IMG/VR virus record: IMGVR_UViG_3300017963_002468
Span: 1 to 36,872 of that record
Length of the DNA stretch: 36,872 nt
Source of the DNA: a virus
Strand: one strand, 5' to 3'
In this document: in pieces, positions 25,576 to 31,915 of the stretch
Numbering within the stretch: position 1 is the first letter of the stretch
Layout: each line of letters begins with the position of its first letter
The notes under the pieces: model-generated
What the model was told of the DNA's origin: nothing
Seen by the model: the letters and a program-made list of their open reading frames with translations, nothing else
The model's database searches: none
Program-made: the position numbers and the translations under genes

Positions 25576-25839
25576 CTACTTGATCTCGATCATTTCCCTT
25601 TCTTCAGCGGACAGCGAATACAAGACCCTTTTGATCTCTGTCATTGTCCCATTGTCCAAGCCATCGTCCGGTTGTCCCAACCCCATCGGAGCTTCCCAGT
25701 CTCGCGGGCAATACACCGGTATCCGTTTCCCGTCATGAACCACTAGATACCCGACATACGTGTCGTCGCCCAGCGATACGCTTTTAGTATGCCAGTCAAC
25801 AAACTTGCCATTCAGTTTGCCGCCAACAACGAGTTGCAT
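25576..25839 (-). CDS. Hypothetical protein between terminase and portal
   Basis: 87 residues. Predicted small beta domain (MQLVVGGKLNGKFVDWHTKSV...YVGYLVVHDGKRIPVY) followed by a helical acidic C-terminus (SLSAEEREMIEIK). Four bases separate it from the terminase stop, so it is probably translated by coupling; no Shine-Dalgarno is visible. The 136 bases to the portal gene hold the terminator. Function unknown. Confidence 0.65.
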   Translation of the reverse strand: MQLVVGGKLNGKFVDWHTKSVSLGDDTYVGYLVVHDGKRIPVYCPRDWEAPMGLGQPDDGLDNGTMTEIKRVLYSLSAEEREMIEIK

Positions 25840-25843
25840 GGTG

Positions 25844-27712
25844 TTACCAGTAGTCCTTCGATTTCAAGCTTGCCTCATACGCTTCTCGTCTGGCCGCAAA
25901 ACAGTAGGGTGAATGCTCCGGCTCTTTTTCCGAAACAATACGACCTATCATGTGTGCCGCTCGCCAGGCCAAAGCGTCAGCCGTTACACGGTCGGCATGA
26001 TTTTCTCTTGCCCCTGATGAGTCCATAGTATTTACTGAGTGCGTATGTACCACTTTGCCGTCCGTACCGAATACGATAAGTTCGCATTCCTCGATAGCCG
26101 GCTTTGAGCGATTCATGAACGCGCCGGTAGAAAGAGCCAGGCCGTATTGGCCGAACAACGTCTGCTTGGCCGGCGGAGTTGCCCACCAGCCGGGCACATC
26201 TGTCGATTTTTTTGACAGGGAATCTTCCTTCTCCCGAAAGTAGATATTCCTGAAGCCAACTTGGACAACACGGGCGCCAAACTGGTTACCAGGCCCGTTC
26301 GCCTCCCAAATCAGATAAGCCCCGTCACCTCCTGTACCCTTGAACCAACGACAGATAGATACGCAGTAATCTGCGAACTCTTCGGGTCGTAGCCTTGAAT
26401 GAACAAATTCACCCACCTTCCCACCCGTCTTCTTGTCGAGGATAGATAAGACAGAGTTGGAAGCCCCTGTGCCCGCCGAGATATCGGCACCAGCTACATA
26501 ATCCCGATCAGCCGGCACTTTGCCGGCTACGTCCACGTTTATCCATAGCTTGAAATGACCTCTGGGCTCGTCAACAAAATCGACAGGCTCGAACTTTTCC
26601 GAGTCGTAATGTAGTTCGCCAACACGATACGGCGGCCTGCAATACTCTTCTTTGTGGCTTCTGAGCACTTCGGCAGAAAAAAACCGGGAACCAGAACCCA
26701 GAAAGTCAATATCCAATTCTTGGGCAATGAGAGTATCAAGACGGGTCCGACGGCATTGAAGGTCGTACCAAGGCGAACGAATCTTGCCGTCCAAAACGAA
26801 CTTGTAATGTGGCTCGACGGTCCTCTCCAGGCCTGCCAAGCCATCTGGACTGTATTCAAGACCACGATCGAGAGCGTACTTCCTCCAGTACTCACGATCC
26901 AGAAGCTTGAGTTTTCCGTTAGGTTGAGTCCCGTATATACCACGTCGGCGATCAGGGATATCCGACCAATGGATACGGGTGCATTTCATGTCCAAATCGC
27001 GGGAATCGGCGTAAGCGTTACCTACACCTTGTGGTGTTGAGTTGAGAATTCGGCATGGCGTAGCTGCAATAGTGGCTGCCTCAGCTCGGTAGCCATCATT
27101 CACCTCAAACGCCGCGTATTCATCCAATAGTATCGCATTACGCCGATCGCCACGCGCTACATCGCCAGTAGTCGATTCCCCGTCAATCACTGAGCCGTTG
27201 TCCAGATTCTGCAAATGGAGCTTGATCCTGTGCTGGCTAGGCTTGAGCCAGCCAGGTAGGTGATCGGCCAGGAAATCAAGCTTCCAGAACAGACACTTCG
27301 GATTGCCCGACTTGTCAACGTAATCCTCGTTCCGCGAAATCATGAGCAGCGATTCAGCCTCGTAGAAGCGCCAACGGTGATCGAAAACGGTAAGGCACAT
27401 CCATGAAGCACCCGTATCCCTGGACTTCTCGATACGGATATCCTCGTTCCCAATTGCGTTGTTGATTTCCAGAATGATTTCGTCTTGCTTTGGGTAGGTA
27501 ATGAATGGCAGCTTCTTGAGACCATTACCTCCACGCGGGTCGTAAGTCCAGACGAACGTATTGATATAGAACAGAATGTCCCGCGCACACATTATCCAAA
27601 GCTCTTCGGCTCTCTTACGGCTCTCGTAGCCTAGACGCAGTATCTCCTTGCGAAACAGCAGGTTCGTATAGAAATCCTTTGGGACCATTTCGTAATAGGG
27701 CGTCTGAGTCAT
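25844..27712 (-). CDS. terL: Terminase large subunit
   Basis: 622 residues. ATPase: an atypical Walker A KSRDTGASW at 96-104, Walker B ILLDE at 194-198 and coupling motif NSTPQG near 224. Nuclease: VAGADISAG (Asp 410), LIWEANGPG (Glu 470) and NHADRVTADALAW (Asp near 575) supply the acidic residues of the RNase H-like fold. Length and motif order are normal, so it should be active in cutting and pumping DNA into the head. Its ATG overlaps the stop of an 18-codon ORF. The gene is the clearest marker that this is a tailed phage. Confidence 0.9.
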   Translation of the reverse strand: MTQTPYYEMVPKDFYTNLLFRKEILRLGYESRKRAEELWIMCARDILFYINTFVWTYDPRGGNGLKKLPFITYPKQDEIILEINNAIGNEDIRIEKSRDTGASWMCLTVFDHRWRFYEAESLLMISRNEDYVDKSGNPKCLFWKLDFLADHLPGWLKPSQHRIKLHLQNLDNGSVIDGESTTGDVARGDRRNAILLDEYAAFEVNDGYRAEAATIAATPCRILNSTPQGVGNAYADSRDLDMKCTRIHWSDIPDRRRGIYGTQPNGKLKLLDREYWRKYALDRGLEYSPDGLAGLERTVEPHYKFVLDGKIRSPWYDLQCRRTRLDTLIAQELDIDFLGSGSRFFSAEVLRSHKEEYCRPPYRVGELHYDSEKFEPVDFVDEPRGHFKLWINVDVAGKVPADRDYVAGADISAGTGASNSVLSILDKKTGGKVGEFVHSRLRPEEFADYCVSICRWFKGTGGDGAYLIWEANGPGNQFGARVVQVGFRNIYFREKEDSLSKKSTDVPGWWATPPAKQTLFGQYGLALSTGAFMNRSKPAIEECELIVFGTDGKVVHTHSVNTMDSSGARENHADRVTADALAWRAAHMIGRIVSEKEPEHSPYCFAARREAYEASLKSKDYW

Positions 27713-27765
27713 TCGTCTATGTATTCGCCTTCCATGTCCCCAACGTCTTCAGCTAAGGCACTCAT
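27709..27765 (-). CDS. Possible 18-residue ORF bridging to terL
   Basis: MSALAEDVGDMEGEYIDE, acidic. Its ATG overlaps the TGA of the upstream gene (ATGA, 27765-27762), and its TGA overlaps the ATG of terL (ATGA, 27712-27709). The ORF thus fills the 49-base gap exactly and would carry ribosomes from one gene to the next. AAGG inside it may serve terL. It may act as a coupling device whose peptide has no role, or be coincidental. Confidence 0.4.
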   Translation of the reverse strand: MSALAEDVGDMEGEYIDE

Positions 27766-28100
27766 ATCATGCGTACCCCTTCGGGTTGGGCCACTGGGTC
27801 TAGTCGATGCCGGAGATCAGAACGCTTGGCTGGCGCGTACATGCGGCCAGTTCGTTCACTTAATCCGACCAGGCCAGAAAGTGGTTGAGTCCATTCATTG
27901 GGCTGGCCAGCCAACTGAGCCGTGTAGCGTATACCCCACTCATCTTCGAGCATGATTCGGGGATTCTGTGCCCGGACCAAGTCAACCCAACACTCTCTGC
28001 AATAGTCCTCACGGTTGTAACCGAATAGCTCAGGCCAACCGGCTCTATCCAGAAACCCGCGCGTCGACATGCCACAGTTGCCTTTGCAGCTACGCGGCAT
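27762..28100 (-). CDS. Small Cys-containing protein upstream of terL
   Basis: 112 residues from ATG 28100; TTG 28106 is the first possible start. Cysteines in CKGNC near the N-terminus and CREC near residue 38 could hold a zinc ion. The middle (PRIMLEDEWGIRYTAQLAGQPNEWTQPL) is not familiar. It overlaps the end of the small-subunit candidate by 11 bases and lies two genes upstream of the portal on the packaging transcript. Might be a packaging accessory; function unknown. Confidence 0.6.
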   Translation of the reverse strand: MPRSCKGNCGMSTRGFLDRAGWPELFGYNREDYCRECWVDLVRAQNPRIMLEDEWGIRYTAQLAGQPNEWTQPLSGLVGLSERTGRMYAPAKRSDLRHRLDPVAQPEGVRMI

Positions 28101-28473
28101 TAGCAAGCCCCTTTTTCCTCGCCTCGGCCTCAGCCTTCTGCTTGGCCTTGATAATCAAGTCAATGAGACCCTTAAGTTCCCGCCCGTCATCGCGGCGACG
28201 TGACTCCTCTTCCACATCCGTTTTCGATGGCTTGAAGAACTTTTCATAGAACGCTTTGGGGTCGCTCTTGGCCGTCCTCAGAAATCTAGGGGCCCCTTGG
28301 GACGGAACAGAACTCGACTTGATCTTGTTGGGTGGGATATCAATGTGATCGAAAACCCAGTCGATAACCTTACTCTTCTTGGCCTTCTTGCCCCTGGCCG
28401 CACGAACCATTTTCCGATAGGCCTTGTCCTCCAAAATCTCGGCGGATTGGCAGCTCTCAGAAGCGCGCGACAA
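28090..28473 (-). CDS. Terminase small subunit candidate
   Basis: Up to 127 residues from TTG 28473; ATG 28410 (MVRAARGKKAKKSK...) gives 106. No start has a strong Shine-Dalgarno. The N-terminal part is very basic. The middle reads IDWVFDHIDIPPNKIKSSSVPSQGAPRFL...KAFYEKFF, similar to a motif I recall from proteins just upstream of terL in related uncultured phages. The C-terminus is a charged helix ending in AEARKKGLANAA. As first gene of the late transcript and just before terL it is the best candidate for the small terminase, but no classic helix-turn-helix is evident. Confidence 0.5.
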   Translation of the reverse strand: MSRASESCQSAEILEDKAYRKMVRAARGKKAKKSKVIDWVFDHIDIPPNKIKSSSVPSQGAPRFLRTAKSDPKAFYEKFFKPSKTDVEEESRRRDDGRELKGLIDLIIKAKQKAEAEARKKGLANAA

Positions 28474-28508
28474 CTCAGTACCCTACCAGATATAGTATAC
28501 CCCTTGGG

Positions 28509-28537
28509 ACTATACACTACGCGCAACTATTAGTCAA
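28509..28537 (-). promoter_or_regulatory. Late promoter with overlapping near-palindrome, minus strand
   Basis: Minus strand: TTGACT (28537-28532), 17-bp spacer, TATAGT (28514-28509); start expected near 28502. It is the only strong promoter upstream of the packaging and virion block. Bases around 28495-28515 form a near-palindrome GTATA-C-CCC-TT-GGG-AC-TATAC that covers the -10, a likely operator. Confidence 0.75.
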
Positions 28538-28562
28538 GTGATACTGTATCGGCCTGTGAAGA

Positions 28563-28578
28563 GTTCACACCGTGAAAC
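28563..28578. repeat. Degenerate second parS-like element
   Basis: GTTCAC-ACC-GTGAAAC: inverted 6-bp arms with a wider centre, four bases before the good parS-like site and sharing the half-site CGTGAAAC with it. May be a decayed copy or a second, lower-affinity site. Confidence 0.4.
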
Positions 28579-28581
28579 TAT

Positions 28582-28597
28582 TGTTCCACGTGAAACA
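28582..28597. promoter_or_regulatory. parS-like ParB-binding site
   Basis: TGTTCCACGTGAAACA. The canonical bacterial chromosomal parS is TGTTTCACGTGAAACA; this differs at one base (T to C at position 5), a variant that keeps the CACGTG core and both half-sites. It lies in the 180-bp gap upstream of the late promoter. No ParA or ParB gene was seen in the window, so binding by host ParB is the simplest reading. Confidence 0.75.
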
Positions 28598-28653
28598 TTG
28601 GGGTGTAGGAATTACAGTCTCGCTGATATGGTGGGCGCAAAAAAAAGGGGGGA

Positions 28654-28962
28654 TTATGGGCCTGAAGTAAATTCACCAGGCCCTGCAACCTGTTCCCAGC
28701 GTCCCGACAGCCACCTCTTTTCGATGTAGCTCAGGGCAGCACCGAATGTCTGGAACGCGATTTCTTCGTTCCAACAAGGCCAGTCGGGGATTAGATGTTG
28801 TAGCAACCAGGGATACGCAGAATTCTTCCCGCAGCGGGCGAGATAAGCTACATATTCATACATTCCAAGAGTTCCGTCAGATAGATGCCTGGAAGGGTGG
28901 CGCCACGCCTGCCCGCAGGCCACACAAGAAAGAATTGGTCCTCTTTCCCGAAGTTGAATCAT
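28654..28962 (-). CDS. Hypothetical protein with CVAC motif
   Basis: 102 residues. A CxxC (CVACGQAW) near residue 13, two more Cys at about 44 and 63, then FQTFGAALSYIEKRWLSGRWEQVAGPG. Its ATG follows the TAG of the Tat-signal gene with no gap (TAGATG), so it is the last gene of the small-protein operon. A zinc-binding fold is possible. No family recognised. Confidence 0.6.
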   Translation of the reverse strand: MIQLRERGPILSCVACGQAWRHPSRHLSDGTLGMYEYVAYLARCGKNSAYPWLLQHLIPDWPCWNEEIAFQTFGAALSYIEKRWLSGRWEQVAGPGEFTSGP

Positions 28963-29130
28963 CTATTGCCACTGATATGAATGTCGGCAGGCTTTGGTTG
29001 CATTACCGGTCACAGCACACCGCAACACAGTGCCTGGAAGTGGGCTGTCATTACTCGGAAGCCCCAATGGCGACACCAATGCCGCTGTCACTCCCGTAGT
29101 CGTCTTCAGGAATCTCCGACGGGTAATCAT
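28963..29130 (-). CDS. Tat-signal micro-protein, 55 aa
   Basis: Starts MITRRRFLKTTTGVTAALVSPLGLP: the TRRRFLK block is a full match to the twin-arginine consensus (S/T)RRxFLK, followed by a hydrophobic stretch. GAGG lies eight or nine bases before ATG 29130. The frame ends TAG at 28963, immediately followed by the ATG of the next gene. The remaining 30 residues are polar with two Cys (LRCAVTGNATKACRH). Good translation signals at both ends argue for a real gene. Would be exported folded, or anchored, via Tat; function unknown. Confidence 0.65.
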   Translation of the reverse strand: MITRRRFLKTTTGVTAALVSPLGLPSNDSPLPGTVLRCAVTGNATKACRHSYQWQ

Positions 29131-29151
29131 GGCTCAACCTCTTCCGTCCGC

Positions 29152-29373
29152 TCAGCCGCCCTTGTTGCTACTTCGCTGAGCATGATATTCTATCCTTGTT
29201 GCCAGTTTCTCAACTGCCTTTTTGGCCTCAATCCAAGCGAAATCCTCGGTGATATTATCGTTGAACGTCTCTGGTGTCACCAAGCCTTTCTCGGCCACCA
29301 AAGTATGAAGCTCACCCAACCTAGTGGCCATAGCCTTGAGTTCCACTTGGACCTCTTGTAGTTTATCGGCCAT
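29152..29373 (-). CDS. Small coiled-coil protein
   Basis: 73 residues, almost entirely helical: MADKLQEVQVELKAMATRLGELHTLVAEKG, a short break with Pro, then FAWIEAKKAVEKLATRIEYHAQR. Charged, without Cys. Its ATG overlaps the end of the 29363-29689 gene by 11 bases, and 21 bases separate its stop from the Tat-signal gene. Could dimerise; role unknown. Confidence 0.65.
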   Translation of the reverse strand: MADKLQEVQVELKAMATRLGELHTLVAEKGLVTPETFNDNITEDFAWIEAKKAVEKLATRIEYHAQRSSNKGG

Positions 29374-29689
29374 TAGTCCTCCACCTCCACAATCCGCTTA
29401 CCCCTCTTATTCCTCGCCAGCCATATACCTTCTTCACCTTTACACAAACCTCAACAGGCCCCTCACCCGGCCTCAAGGTGATACCCTTTATGTTGTTCTC
29501 AAACGCGACAGGATCAATATGGACAAGCAAACCGTGACGACAGCCTTGTGGCGAACCCCACGTCAATTGAGTCTCGCCCGAAACATACGTCGTCTCGTAC
29601 GGTGCCAGTTCAGTATCCGAGAGAACGTACAACGACCTGCGAACGGGAAGACACGTCGCCCTTTCGCTATCCTGTCTTGCTAGCCACAC
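29363..29689 (-). CDS. Hypothetical protein with hairpin-masked ribosome site
   Basis: 108 residues from GTG 29689. AGGAGG lies nine bases upstream, but it can pair perfectly with CCTCCT next to the start. The upstream gene is translated across this hairpin. The chain is mostly beta (RRSLYVLSDTELAPYETTYVSGETQLTW...HIDPVAFENNIKGITL...VEVCVKVKKVYGWRGI) and may be a single small domain. I do not recognise it. Confidence 0.55.
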   Translation of the reverse strand: MWLARQDSERATCLPVRRSLYVLSDTELAPYETTYVSGETQLTWGSPQGCRHGLLVHIDPVAFENNIKGITLRPGEGPVEVCVKVKKVYGWRGIRGVSGLWRWRTNGR

Positions 29690-29861
29690 AGGAGGGCTCC
29701 TCCTTCACCTTCGCCTGCCACCGGCCGCAGGCGGGGAGGCTAGATGAAACTCTGGGGTAAAGCGGCACTCCCAGGCAACCAGCCTCCATAGTAGGAGGCA
29801 TACAACGGCATTCACCGTCCTGACGCCAATAACAATCGCCGCACGTCTTGTCGGTGCTCAC
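29667..29861 (-). CDS. Small zinc-ribbon-like CxxC protein
   Basis: 64 residues from GTG 29861, overlapping the previous stop by GTGA. Pattern KTCGDCYWRQDGECRCMPPT...YPRV...PACGRWQAK. The two N-terminal CxxC-type pairs, an aromatic after the first, the PPT turn and the closing CGxW are those of a very common small phage protein, probably zinc-binding. Related modules occur in three neighbouring genes. Role unknown. Confidence 0.7.
   Translation of the reverse strand: MSTDKTCGDCYWRQDGECRCMPPTMEAGCLGVPLYPRVSSSLPACGRWQAKVKEEPSCVASKTG
29690..29704 (-). promoter_or_regulatory. Hairpin sequestering a Shine-Dalgarno site
   Basis: On the minus strand AGGAGG-AGC-CCTCCT, perfect 6-bp arms, placed between the ribosome site and GTG 29689. 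It would hide the site unless ribosomes finishing the upstream gene melt it, coupling the two genes. Confidence 0.55.
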
Positions 29862-30064
29862 GGAACGCCCCTCATATTCAACACCAATATCAAAAAAGGG
29901 AGTGTGAGACCATAAACGCCAATCCCTAAAAGCAAAAAGCTAAGCAAGCAAGAGCGGCGTTCCTTGCCCCGCAACTCACAAACCATGCACACAACACCAC
30001 CGAACAGAAGAAATATGCCAATCTGGATTATCGCAGATAGCGCCAAGCCAAGAAGGAAAATCAT
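29858..30064 (-). CDS. Small two-helix membrane protein
   Basis: 68 residues with two hydrophobic segments: 1-28 (MIFLLGLALSAIIQIGIFLLFGGVVCMV) and 40-62 (LLSFLLLGIGVYGLTLPFLILVL), separated by a basic loop (RGKERRS). No signal of a known family. Sits seven bases after the CxxC fusion gene. Two helices could form a small holin or a membrane-stress effector, but early-type neighbours argue against a lysis role. Confidence 0.6.
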   Translation of the reverse strand: MIFLLGLALSAIIQIGIFLLFGGVVCMVCELRGKERRSCLLSFLLLGIGVYGLTLPFLILVLNMRGVP

Positions 30065-30071
30065 AGGAACC

Positions 30072-30596
30072 TCAAGGCGCTTCCTTCACGTAGACTCTGA
30101 GAGCCGTCAGAGGCTGAGTAATCCCAGCCCTTTCCACCAACCGGCCCGCCTCAAAGTCCTGACTACCAGAAAGCGACAAGAACGTCTTCTCAAACAGAAT
30201 TTTCGGTTCCTTGCACTCGTCTGTGCATATCTCATACACAATTACCCTGTACGGATTCATGCCTGTCCTCTCTTTCTCTTTAATGCCGTTCCCTTCTTCA
30301 CCTACAGAATCACCGCCATAATGGTCAACAGGACACCGGCCCATATCTCTCTCGACGCGAGCACCATTTAGACGAGAACAAGTGCCCGCAGGTGTGCCGT
30401 AAATAGTGGGCTCGCCCTTTGTGTAGTACTGGCAACCAAAGCAGGAAGTGGGGCCACTTTTGTGAACATAAGACGAGCAAGGAGTCAAAACCTCGTAGTC
30501 AAAGGGCAGACGAGCACAACGGTGATATGTCTGGCGGCCAGGAATAGAGACAGGCCCCCTGTAATGCTCACAAGTCTTGCAGGTCTTGTCACTCAT
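30072..30596 (-). CDS. Two-module CxxC protein with a C-terminal domain
   Basis: 174 residues from ATG 30596 (ATGA overlap with the gene upstream). Two zinc-ribbon-like modules: KTCKTCEHYRGPV...YHRCARLP near the start, and TSCFGCQYYTKGE...GTCSRLN near 50-75. After a charged linker, residues 113-174 (MNPYRVIVYEICTDECKEPKILFEKTF...) look like a separate small domain. It has an in-frame ATG at 30260 preceded by GAGG, so it could also be made alone. It is the largest member of the local Cys-rich cluster. Confidence 0.65.
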   Translation of the reverse strand: MSDKTCKTCEHYRGPVSIPGRQTYHRCARLPFDYEVLTPCSSYVHKSGPTSCFGCQYYTKGEPTIYGTPAGTCSRLNGARVERDMGRCPVDHYGGDSVGEEGNGIKEKERTGMNPYRVIVYEICTDECKEPKILFEKTFLSLSGSQDFEAGRLVERAGITQPLTALRVYVKEAP

Positions 30597-30811
30597 GAGC
30601 CGGAATCCCCCTCACCAGGCTCAATAAGCTCCCACTGGGGACAAACCTTAGTGTGGTGGGTTAACTTGCGAAGCCCCCGATCAATAGACTGCAAAGAAGA
30701 CGGAAACCAAAGGCAAATGCCGTCACAAGTTGTGTGTGACTGTACTAACGCTAAACGCTCAAAGTGCACACAGTGCTCACAAGTGCGGGAAGAACTGCCA
30801 GACGCGCTCAC
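30593..30811 (-). CDS. CxxC zinc-ribbon-like small protein
   Basis: 72 residues from GTG 30811, which overlaps the upstream stop by GTGA and gives (M)SASGSSSRTCEHCVHF; the frame could start further up at 30862, but that part overlaps coding sequence and lacks support. Motifs CEHCVHF, TTCDGICLWFP and VCPQWELIEPG follow the family pattern of the neighbouring genes (CxxC + aromatic, C near the middle, CPxW at the end). Its stop overlaps the next start by ATGA. Confidence 0.65.
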   Translation of the reverse strand: MSASGSSSRTCEHCVHFERLALVQSHTTCDGICLWFPSSLQSIDRGLRKLTHHTKVCPQWELIEPGEGDSGS

Positions 30812-31113
30812 GTGCCACCCCCCTCCGCTTTCCACGCCGCATAGCCCGCGTCCGTACCCCACTCAGGAGAAGGATACCACTTCCCACAACAAAGCTCCTT
30901 CCGAGTCCAAGGATACCAATAAACGGCGTCTATGAGTTCCAGCCAATCGCTCTTGAGCCGAATGTCAGGAAACCTAAAAGAACACTGACCCAAATCAGAG
31001 TCACCCTCCAAAGGATCAGGTGCCTCGTCAGACACACTCGGCATGTCACGCCAATATGCACAATACCGACATACGCGAGGCATGTGATATGGAGATTCGG
31101 GAGAAGTGACCAA
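30808..31113 (-). CDS. CxxC zinc-ribbon-like protein, first gene of the small-protein operon
   Basis: 101 residues from TTG 31113, with AGG five to nine bases upstream; ATG 31083 (MPRVCRYCAYWRD) is the alternative and starts right at the domain but has no ribosome site. Motifs: VCRYCAYW, LGQCSFRFPDI, and LCCGKWYPS at the closing position. It is the first gene after the promoter at 31142-31170, so the whole Cys-rich series is probably one transcript. Confidence 0.65.
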   Translation of the reverse strand: MVTSPESPYHMPRVCRYCAYWRDMPSVSDEAPDPLEGDSDLGQCSFRFPDIRLKSDWLELIDAVYWYPWTRKELCCGKWYPSPEWGTDAGYAAWKAEGGGT

Positions 31114-31141
31114 CCAAACCTACTTCCTGCGACAACAAAAA

Positions 31142-31170
31142 CATATACACCACAAATCACCAAAAGTCAA
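31142..31170 (-). promoter_or_regulatory. Sigma70-like promoter for the small-protein operon
   Basis: Minus strand: TTGACT (31170-31165), 17-bp spacer, TATATG (31147-31142). Expected start near 31136, some 23 bases before the TTG at 31113. Confidence 0.6.
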
Positions 31171-31352
31171 ACCCCCACAGTACCCAAAGTAAGGGCGATG
31201 GCTAAGTTACAAAACGGTTATATTGGCTGTAACTCCTGTGTAACCACCCAAAAACCGCCAGTGACTGAACAGGGGCTATATAGGGGTACCAGCCCATGTG
31301 AGCCCGGGGGGTGTGGATCAAATCCCACGAATCAGCGTCTGGGCCCCCGGTA

Positions 31353-31422
31353 TTGGGCGAAAAACACAGGGTTGGCATGGTGTGCACAGATCATACCACC
31401 AAAACCTGCGTTTTTCGCCCAA
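31353..31422. repeat. Long interrupted inverted repeat
   Basis: Perfect 13-bp arms TTGGGCGAAAAAC (31353-31365) and GTTTTTCGCCCAA (31410-31422) separated by 44 bases. Inside, AGG, TT and TGGT blocks also pair imperfectly with ACCA, AA and CCT on the other side, so the whole 70 bp can form a long stem. A partial direct copy (aaaaacacgggtttggc) follows at 31421. Candidate replication origin element, operator or recombination site. Confidence 0.6.
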
Positions 31423-31614
31423 AAACACGGGTTTGGCTGACTACACCATAAGTTAGCCCCTCTTACACCCCTATGACTCAGGTATCCTTGTGGGTTAGGC
31501 TATGGTACGATCTTGAGATACTACCACGACGTGAACAATTAGCATGGCTGCTGTCGTATCAACAGGCTGAATATTGCAGCCTTGTGATTGTACGCATGGT
31601 AAAACTAAAAGTCT

Positions 31615-31634
31615 ACCTAGGGAAAACCCTAGGT
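31615..31634 (+). terminator. Hairpin ACCTAGGG-AAAA-CCCTAGGT
   Basis: Perfect 8-bp arms and an A4 loop, followed by TTTGCTG on the plus strand. Could act as a weak terminator or as a structured site in the control region. No gene ends just before it. Confidence 0.5.
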
Positions 31635-31783
31635 TTTGCTGTAACCTTTGATTGTGGTGGGGTTTACGATTTTGAGAAAATCTGAGAATTTTTGATTGGT
31701 GTGCATATGAGCGTGCGTGCACGTAGGTTGGTGACGGCCCGTGGGTTTGCCTGGCGGGCTCGAAAAAAAATTTGAAATCCGAT

Positions 31784-31812
31784 TTGGCATTGTGCTGGAA
31801 TTGTGGTAGACT
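31784..31812 (+). promoter_or_regulatory. Candidate early promoter, plus strand
   Basis: TTGGCA (31784-31789), 17-bp spacer, TAGACT (31807-31812). Moderate match. It sits about 100 bp upstream of the first rightward gene; the leader holds a hairpin at 31823-31845 (GGCGGG / CCCGCC). Confidence 0.45.
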
Positions 31813-31915
31813 GGTATTGGCCGGCGGGCAAGCTGGTTACCCGCCAGCCTGGCAATCAACGGTGTGTGGCCGCTGAAAGCCGCCCAAATCATACCAGTTT
31901 TGCAAGGCAAATCCA

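Larger units (their letters stand above)
31114..31915. other. 800-bp repeat-rich control region, no convincing gene
   Basis: Between divergent transcripts. Holds two promoter candidates, three hairpins and a long inverted repeat (separate entries), and several TGTAAC/GTTACA words near 31206-31244. The 70-codon plus frame at 31473 lacks a ribosome site and crosses a hairpin. The region looks like an origin or regulatory hub; nothing proves it. Confidence 0.5.

Noticed and set aside
28640-28660. Terminator at the A8G6 run after the 28654 gene
   Set aside because: A T-run exists on the minus strand, but I could not find a convincing stem before it.
30730-31440. 236-codon plus-strand ORF
   Set aside because: Runs opposite several overlapping Cys-rich genes and through the control region; no ribosome site and an odd composition.
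31473-31685. 70-codon plus ORF in the control region
   Set aside because: No ribosome site and it crosses a perfect hairpin; not supported.
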